A stretch of DNA of 64,000 bases from Synechococcus sp. PCC 6312. GTDB lineage: Bacteria > Cyanobacteriota > Cyanobacteriia > Thermosynechococcales > Thermosynechococcaceae. Under the pieces are notes generated by a model. That model was not told the DNA's origin. It saw only the letters and a list, made by a program, of their open reading frames with translations, and did no database searches. The translations under genes were made by a program, and so were the position numbers. The stretch is taken from positions 2,729,501-2,793,500 of the forward strand of contig NC_019680.1 in NCBI RefSeq assembly GCF_000316685.1, read 5' to 3'. This document shows, piece after piece, positions 59,401-64,000 of this stretch; the first letter of the stretch is position 1; each line of letters starts with the position of its first letter.

Positions 59401-62400
59401 ATCAGAAGCATCCAGGGTGTTATCGGTTGAAGCATAGACGTAGTCGTGCCAGTCGCTCCGGGCCAAATGTTCACCTTGATTCGTCACTGTCCAAGAGATA
59501 GGTACCGTCTGTCCCCAACTTGTATCAGTGGGTATTGTTGCTGCTGTCACGGTTAGGTCGGGATCACCCAAGAATTCGAGAGTGCCGATATTGTTGGTAT
59601 CATCCATTTCTGCTTGCTGGCGATCTCGATCCGTAAAAACGAGTAGGTAAGGTTTACCGGTTGCTGCCAGCGGGATGGTGACATTCTGGTTAATGGTGTA
59701 GCTAGCACCAATACCGAGTGGAGTCTGTGATCCTCTCGCCACGAGAGTCACGAGAGTATCGGTAATATCAAAAACTTCATCCGCCGAGACATAAACATAG
59801 TCAGACCAGGCCTGGGTTGCGGTCTCGACTCCCTGATTAGTGACTGTCCAACTAATGGGAATGGTTTGGCCCCAAGTGGCATCTTCAGGAGCACTTAAGC
59901 TTGTCACCACTAGGTCAGACAAACTAGAACTGCCGGGAGCTATGCTGCCCACCACCGCTGCTACTTTGATATTGTTGGCTTCATTGCTTTCCACTTGTTG
60001 GTTGTTGCCACCAAAGCGGTCATCGTTATAGAAGCGGTCAGTGACTACTAGAACATACGGTTTGCTGGGGTCATTGGGGAGTGAAACACTCTGGGAAAGA
60101 CTGTAACTAGCTCCAGGGGCTAAGGGGGTTTGAGCAGAGACATAGTTCCGGCTGAGGAAAGTATCATTAATGTCAAAGAAGGGGTCACTGGAAAGGTAGA
60201 TTGAGTCATACCAATCTTGATTGGCAATGTAAGACCCTTGATTCGTCACTGTCCAATTAACGGTCATATTCTGGCCCCAACTGGCATTGGTTGGCGCACT
60301 TACGTTACTGATAACTAGGTCGGGGACTCCAACCACCGCTGCTACTTTGATATTGTTGGCTTCATTGCTTTCCACTTGTTGGTTGTTGCCACCAAAGCGG
60401 TCATCGTTATAGAAGCGGTCAGTGACTACTAGAACATACGGTTTGTTGGGGTCATTGGGGAGTGAAACACTCTGGGAAAGACTGTAACTAGCTCCAGGGG
60501 CTAAGGGGGTTTGAGCAGAGACATAGTTCCGGCTGAGGAAAGTATCATTAATGTCAAAGAAGGGGTCACTGGAAAGGTAGATTGAGTCATACCAATCTTG
60601 ATTAGCAATGTAAGACCCTTGATTCGTCACTGTCCAATTAACGGTCATATTCTGGCCCCAACTGGCATTGGTTGGCGCACTTACGTTACTGATAACTAGG
60701 TCGGGGACTCCAACCACCGCTGCTACTTTGATATTGTTGGCTTCATTGCTTTCCACTTGTTGGTTGTTGCCACCAAAGCGGTCATCGTTATAGAAGCGGT
60801 CAGTGACTACTAGAACATACGGTTTGTTGGGGTCATTGGGGAGTGAAACACTCTGGGAAAGACTGTAACTGGCTCCAGGGGCTAAGGGGGTTTGAGCAGA
60901 GACATAGTTCCGGCTGAGGAAAGTATCATTAATGTCAAAGAAGGGGTCACTGGAAAGGTAGATTGAGTCATACCAATCTTGATTAGCAATGTAAGACCCT
61001 TGATTCGTCACTGTCCAATTAACGGTCATATTCTGGCCCCAACTGGCATTGGTTGGCGCACTTACGTTACTGATAACTAGGTCGGGGACTCCAACCACCG
61101 CTGCTACTTTGATATTGTTGGCTTCATTGCTTTCCACTTGTTGGTTGTTGCCACCAAAGCGGTCATCGTTATAGAAGCGGTCAGTGACTACTAGAACATA
61201 CGGTTTGTTGGGGTCATTGGGGAGTGAAACACTCTGGGAAAGACTGTAACTGGCTCCAGGGGCTAAGGGGGTTTGAGCAGAGACATAGTTCCGGCTGAGG
61301 AAAGTATCATTAATGTCAAAGAAGGGGTCACTGGAAAGGTAGATTGAGTCATACCAATCTTGATTAGCAATGTAAGACCCTTGATTCGTCACTGTCCAAT
61401 CAACGGTAATATTCTGTCCCCAACTGGCATTGGTTGGCGCACTCACATTACTGACTACTAGGTCAGCAGTTGCTGGTGTAGTGGCAATATTGGCTAACAG
61501 ATCTCCTAAAACCGGAGCACTAACGTACTGCCAGTTGCCCGGAACATCACTGCGCCAGATGCCAAAGCGTAAGTTGCCATCAACCTGCTCTAATTTATAT
61601 CGAGGGCCATTCTCGCCCGCTTCGCTATAGATCGTTTGAGTGCCGCTTAATCGGTCAAACTTGACCCAGGCCTCCACAGTGCTATTGGGAGAGTTGGCAA
61701 TCAAATCTGTAGCATTTAGGGTTACATAGTCATCAATCCCATCAAAGATTAGGGCATCACCAATTTCAGATTGCTGATCTCGAACACTTTGGACATTCCC
61801 TTTGTCATCGTAGGTAAACCAAGTAATGTTTCCTTTACCATCAATGTTCTGAGTGATGAGGTTTTCCTCATTTCGTCTGACGGAGGGCAGCAATCCAGCC
61901 CCATCAACAGCTAGAACACTTTGACCGGCCTGATCCAGTTGAGTCCGAATGACATTGCCATTGCCATCGATATAGGTAGATATGGGTAGACCGAGGTTGG
62001 TACTTGTTGTTGTTGTTAAGGGATTACTGGTCGCCTCTGGTCGGGATAGGCCTTGGGTTTGGACAGAGGCAATCTGAACAACGGAGCCATCTTTACGAAT
62101 AGCCTTCGTGACCCGTCCGGCAAAGTCATAAAAGGCCTCTTCTCGATTACCTCGTTGATCCACCTCGGAGATCATGCGATGGTCAGCATCATAGCCCCAG
62201 GTTCTCTGACTACTATCCGGATCCGTAATGCGGATGAGATTGCCAGCGGCATCGTACTCCAATTGGGTAATGCGTCCCGTTGAATCAGTAATGGCGCTCA
62301 CCCGATCGCCTGTATAGGAGAATTGGGTAATCAGCCCGACGGGATCGACAATCTGGGAGAGGTGCTGAGCCGTGTTATAGAGATATTGGGTTTCATTCCC

Positions 62401-64000
62401 ATTGGGATCGCGGATGAGGCTGAGCTGGTTGCCTGAGTTAAAGCGGTAGACCGTCTGATCCTTCATCGTGCGCTGGAACGTCCCATCGGCCAGGCGCACC
62501 AACGTCGAGAAGTCTCCTGGAGGTGCATCATAGCCCGTAGCCGTAGCTCGGAAGACTAGCTCACTGCCATCTCCATCAATGAATAAAATTGAACCATCCT
62601 TGTTTTCGACCAGTTCTTGTAATCCTGCCAGGCCCCAGCCACTGCCAAAGGGACTGTTGAGGCTATTCACATGAATTAGGGTGCCCTGATTAGTCGTCGA
62701 AGAACCGAGAAACTCGTCTCGGACAAATAACCGCACCCCGGCCTGGAGAGAATAGTCATATTGGCCAGAGGGCAACGAACGCAAATCAGCTTGCATCGCC
62801 GCATCTACCCCACCGCCTGAGGCTGGAATAGCCCAGACGTTCTCACCGCCGTCCAGGCCAAACTGTCCCCCGGTAAACCCAGGCACCTGATAATCAAAGT
62901 CTTTTTGGTGAATAGTCAGCTCTGTGACGAGCTTTAAGCGCTCGGGGGCATTGGTAATCGCAGCCGGATTGAGATTGTCATAGCCAAAGTGGAGAATGGG
63001 CCGGGCATCTGCCCGCAGAGAGTCATAGGTGAGAGTCAAACCTCGGGTCATCCCCAGGGATTGGTAGGACACAAGATCATGGGTTTCGACCAGTGCACCG
63101 GAGTGTAACTCCACGGTTGAGGTGGCTGGGACGGTTGCCTGGGATTCATGACAGCGGGGGTCTAGATTAAAGGGGTTACTCGCTGGGTCTACTAGTGGTT
63201 GGGCGAAGGGGGCGAAGAAGTGCCAGCTACTATTACGAATACCGCCTTCGACCGTATTAATCACCCTGCCATCCGCACTCACCTCCCCAATCCCCACTTT
63301 GTCAAACTCCCCGGTGATCGGGTTAATTGACCACAGATCCATTTGCAGGCCTGGGGCATAACCGGCAAGATTGGGCAGGGATAAGGGTGCTGGTTGCACA
63401 AATACCATTTCTCCGGGCTGGATCGTGATGACCAAATCCGGGGCCAGATTTGCGGGGAGAGCGGCTGGTGTCAGATTGGTGGGGACTTCAGTAATACTCA
63501 GTTTGCCCGTGTACAACTCGCCCTTTTGATCCTTCAGGGTTCCCGCCGCTACGGTCACGGCCGCACCAGGAATCGCTGTTGTCGTGACGGTAATACTTTG
63601 AGTGGGATCAATAGATACTGCATTGGCTGTATCCAGTTCTGGCAGATAGATAGGGCGGCTAATGACATTGTTGACCCCAGCATAGACTTCATGCTCGAGC
63701 ACCAGAGGCAGTTTCTCGGCAATGAAGGGATAGGTTACTGTACCCGGATCTGTTCCCGCAGCAGCCCCATCAATAAGATTGCCGAATACTTTCAGGGTGT
63801 TGTTGGGCGGTAACCCACTCAACTCAACCGTGAAATGGCCATTCGCATCGGTGAGGGTTTGATAGCCGTCCACTTCTACGAGTACTCCAGCCAGGGGGGC
63901 CTGGTTAGTATTCTGAATCTGGCCCGAAATCCGAGTCGTTGTGATTGGGTCAGGATTAACGGTCAGGGTAACGTCCTGAGAGGTTTGCAAACTACCGCTG
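53413..64000 (-). CDS. Giant Rhs/YD-repeat polymorphic toxin (N-terminus beyond the window)
   Basis: The frame is open to the window edge; about 3,529 residues are present. In order: a carboxypeptidase-regulatory-like unit (ISGQIQNTNQAPLAGVLVEV), further beta domains, YD repeats, the first half of a LamG domain (VEAWVKFDRLSGTQTIYSEA, to about 61490), nine CARDB domains (about 61480-58160), the second half of LamG (SWIHVAAVLDQSAGLELYLN), a jelly-roll-like domain, about 1,000 residues of YD repeats, the Rhs core end DPRTGGFIGEDPIGF, the junction GAAGEALEGICRILRIPLPQ, and an Ntox50-like RNase tip (RFIPGRSELTHPNPQSLIDQ, RYSKKDVHIVPARPK). It is a contact-dependent or secreted toxin; the delivery part is outside the window. 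Confidence 0.9.
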   Translation of the reverse strand, partial: SGSLQTSQDVTLTVNPDPITTTRISGQIQNTNQAPLAGVLVEVDGYQTLTDANGHFTVELSGLPPNNTLKVFGNLIDGAAAGTDPGTVTYPFIAEKLPLVLEHEVYAGVNNVISRPIYLPELDTANAVSIDPTQSITVTTTAIPGAAVTVAAGTLKDQKGELYTGKLSITEVPTNLTPAALPANLAPDLVITIQPGEMVFVQPAPLSLPNLAGYAPGLQMDLWSINPITGEFDKVGIGEVSADGRVINTVEGGIRNSSWHFFAPFAQPLVDPASNPFNLDPRCHESQATVPATSTVELHSGALVETHDLVSYQSLGMTRGLTLTYDSLRADARPILHFGYDNLNPAAITNAPERLKLVTELTIHQKDFDYQVPGFTGGQFGLDGGENVWAIPASGGGVDAAMQADLRSLPSGQYDYSLQAGVRLFVRDEFLGSSTTNQGTLIHVNSLNSPFGSGWGLAGLQELVENKDGSILFIDGDGSELVFRATATGYDAPPGDFSTLVRLADGTFQRTMKDQTVYRFNSGNQLSLIRDPNGNETQYLYNTAQHLSQIVDPVGLITQFSYTGDRVSAITDSTGRITQLEYDAAGNLIRITDPDSSQRTWGYDADHRMISEVDQRGNREEAFYDFAGRVTKAIRKDGSVVQIASVQTQGLSRPEATSNPLTTTTSTNLGLPISTYIDGNGNVIRTQLDQAGQSVLAVDGAGLLPSVRRNEENLITQNIDGKGNITWFTYDDKGNVQSVRDQQSEIGDALIFDGIDDYVTLNATDLIANSPNSTVEAWVKFDRLSGTQTIYSEAGENGPRYKLEQVDGNLRFGIWRSDVPGNWQYVSAPVLGDLLANIATTPATADLVVSNVSAPTNASWGQNITVDWTVTNQGSYIANQDWYDSIYLSSDPFFDINDTFLSRNYVSAQTPLAPGASYSLSQSVSLPNDPNKPYVLVVTDRFYNDDRFGGNNQQVESNEANNIKVAAVVGVPDLVISNVSAPTNASWGQNMTVNWTVTNQGSYIANQDWYDSIYLSSDPFFDINDTFLSRNYVSAQTPLAPGASYSLSQSVSLPNDPNKPYVLVVTDRFYNDDRFGGNNQQVESNEANNIKVAAVVGVPDLVISNVSAPTNASWGQNMTVNWTVTNQGSYIANQDWYDSIYLSSDPFFDINDTFLSRNYVSAQTPLAPGASYSLSQSVSLPNDPNKPYVLVVTDRFYNDDRFGGNNQQVESNEANNIKVAAVVGVPDLVISNVSAPTNASWGQNMTVNWTVTNQGSYIANQDWYDSIYLSSDPFFDINDTFLSRNYVSAQTPLAPGASYSLSQSVSLPNDPSKPYVLVVTDRFYNDDRFGGNNQQVESNEANNIKVAAVVGSIAPGSSSLSDLVVTSLSAPEDATWGQTIPISWTVTNQGVETATQAWSDYVYVSADEVFDITDTLVTLVARGSQTPLGIGASYTINQNVTIPLAATGKPYLLVFTDRDRQQAEMDDTNNIGTLEFLGDPDLTVTAATIPTDTSWGQTVPISWTVTNQGEHLARSDWHDYVYASTDNTLDASDILISQAPIISQTPLAPGSSYTINQTVTIPSSTLGKPYLLFVTNRDREQRETDSSNNVKAVQTISPPDLVVADITTTQNGTWGEPIAVSWTVVNQGAATAPGDWFDYLYVSADAVLDASDTVLGRFAVNSQTPLAPGASYTLNQTVTVPLSTTGKPFILVATDRDRQQVETNEANNTKAIATLDAPDLAVTNLTAPESATWGTPIPVSWTVTNQSQYKALGNWTDYLYASSDAILDPTDILVASTPVNNAAPLAPGASYTLNQTVTVPLTATGKPYLLLATDRDRQQVETHEANNIKALATLGAPDLVVTEIDAPPPPTWGSLIPLSWSVTNQGTHTAAVTRWTDYVYASSDTVLDASDIIVGQTVISPTTPLEPGQSYNAAATISLPTTAANKPYLLVVANADKGQIESNFSNNSLTPDQETSWIHVAAVLDQSAGLELYLNGQRQAVNPLATRPTDAPISTASLSAPSTALQGQLDDVRLWNTARPRAELQANLRLVGNEAGLIGYWPLDEGQGDTAFDQTPGAHHGTLVNGPNWAGEAAPLGRVLGNNLAGQQLVYREDFENGVGAEWSARAVDATHLNSFTRFSGRWSNSSQTLTLPTQTGVNYTLAFDFYALDSWEGSNTTNGPDYFDVSVNGQLAFHETFSNISGFPQSFRSPDQGGASINLGFASFGDAIYRQIPITFTATGATTQIRFAANGLQGLADESWGIDNVRVTQAAIEPSSQLGQQHYTYDPVFNQLTSMTDELGRQTLYEIDPTTGNRLSMTQVVGDVGGTDDVVTRYTYTAQGRVDLVTDPLGRIMNYDYDSLGRLIRLTLAQGRPEQAQQHFSYDAAGNLISEINENGSRTEFRYDSLNRLTQVIESDPDGAGPLTSPVTSFSYDAAGNLIQATDPRNHPTQYAYDPLNRLARAIDALGEETTYRYDPAGNLASVTDALGHRTQYRYDARNRLSETSDPVGSRTTYRYDMADNLTAVIDPLGNRTSYAYDARNRLIRETDALGQRTSYRYNPVDQLVAQTDRNGHQTRYEYDDLDRLSQMIDPLGGVMRYTYDKVGNQLSSSDQLGRLTRYTYDNRNRLSQVIDPLEGRVSYQYDGVGNLLALTDQLNRTTRYTYDPLERLTQVSDPLQQTTRYGYDPTGNLISLTDALNRTTSYQYDALNRRTTTINPLGDTATTDYDAVGNLTATTDELGRTTRLSYDARNWLTGITDPLGQTTVTQYDAMGNVVALTDALQQQTRYTYDMLYRVQQETDALGKATTYTYDPEGNLLSLTDSVNNTTTYAYDALDRRVSDTNTLGHRRSYRYDAVGNQVGMTDRNGRRLSYSYDALDRQTTEQWLDGAGQPIYGLSYTYDAASQLTTATDPTARYGYTYDLAGRLTRTDNAGTAGVPNVVFDYEYDAVNNLRFVRDRINGQAAGIEEFSYDALNRTTRITQSGNGVSQKRVDMGYDKASQMTSLSRFGDLAGSQSVAESEFTYDLGGRLTNLSHSHLETVLAAYGLTYDAANRITRISSVDGINDYTYDQRDQLLGADYDYQGDEVYSYDENGNRTNPGYVTGVNNQLLSDGVYTYEYDQEGNRTRRTNIATGEVTQYGWDYRNRLVGVVTKNSSGTITQQVTYTYDFENRRISKAVDSDRDGAAPAEVERFVYDGDHIALVFDGQGNQIHRYLHGPQIDQVLAQEDAQGNTLWALSDHQGTVRDVVDEAGIPVNHITYDSFGNATNQTNPTVYFRFGYTGREPDAETGLTYYRARYVDPRTGGFIGEDPIGFRAGDTNLYRYVGNSPTNFTDPSGLQLSENPLSDLAGQVVSTWFMAGVAAWTAIGNSITTGNQGIGGSNNINFPGTVPPLKIPNHTGHGPIDRGAAGEALEGICRILRIPLPQVPGFPENPAEGLVPPFLESNTINPDKQGRHIPGHRRFIPGRSELTHPNPQSLIDQFAGKGQAANKIPIGQPGSNERVDFGETIGNFVDQDTGIKIPTTIGTIRYSKKDVHIVPARPKSNELE
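59951..61475 (-). repeat. Four near-identical 381-bp tandem repeats (CARDB units)
   Basis: The block beginning ACCACCGCTGCTACTTTG recurs at 59951, 60332, 60713 and 61094, a period of exactly 381 bases (127 codons). Units differ by only a few bases, while the other five CARDB units in the gene are diverged. This points to recent amplification or gene conversion. Confidence 0.92.

Noticed and set aside
59951..61475. Possible CRISPR array
   Set aside because: Repeats of 381 bp without spacers that keep one coding frame; these are protein domain repeats.

Overview
This window looks like cyanobacterial DNA. HIP1 palindromes (GCGATCGC) occur in the flanks, for example near 4303, 5160, 39255, 40873 and 41327. 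A SmtB/ZiaR-type repressor is divergent from a zinc-type P1B ATPase, and DUF2808, DUF305 and CbtB-type genes are typical of the group. I saw no HIP1 site between about 13.6 and 37 kb, which fits that stretch being acquired. No rRNA, tRNA or CRISPR array was seen.

Metal island (1-13.5 kb). In order: the end of a CzcA/CusA-type RND pump, a YtkA-like lipoprotein, a DmeF-type CDF exporter, a PIN toxin and antitoxin pair, an NRAMP (MntH) importer, and a YnfA-family gene killed by one stop codon. A cobalamin riboswitch then leads cbtB and a large membrane protein. Next come a ZiaR/ZiaA-like pair with a perfect operator palindrome, a MerR regulator divergent from a glutaredoxin-MauE fusion, and a probable copper module (DUF2808 protein, OmpR-type regulator, DUF305 protein) with three TTTCAT-N5-TTTCAT boxes.

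Plasmid-like or integrative region (13.6-37 kb). Most genes are small and on the minus strand. They include two HNH genes (one broken), a DUF6876 protein, a J-domain protein, a P-loop kinase, and an adenine methylase and SNF2-type helicase encoded as adjacent genes. Eight of these genes carry a CCT(A/T)CGG box upstream of the start codon. The intergenic spaces hold several families of structured repeats and four short-ORF cassettes with terminators. Inside this region is a compact plus-strand operon (17.99-25.28 kb): SIS-HAD fusion, phosphoribosyltransferase-like protein, ORC/AAA+ ATPase, unknown Rossmann-like protein, PfkB kinase. It is the best candidate for a little-described system. A Fic protein lies next to it.

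Membrane and signalling segment (37-42.7 kb). A PepSY protein, two COG4705-type membrane paralogues, a small PepSY-TM protein, a TMEM175-type pseudogene, a DUF2127 protein and a histidine kinase/response regulator pair.

Rhs polymorphic toxin locus (43-64 kb). A giant secreted YD-repeat protein runs off the window. It has nine CARDB domains inserted inside a LamG domain and an Ntox50-like tip. Downstream are displaced toxin tips, each followed by a candidate immunity gene: a short tip remnant, an unknown tip, a colicin E3-type rRNase with E3-type immunity, and an NS-type endonuclease with SUKH immunity. A further rhs fragment is cut off by an IS630-family element.
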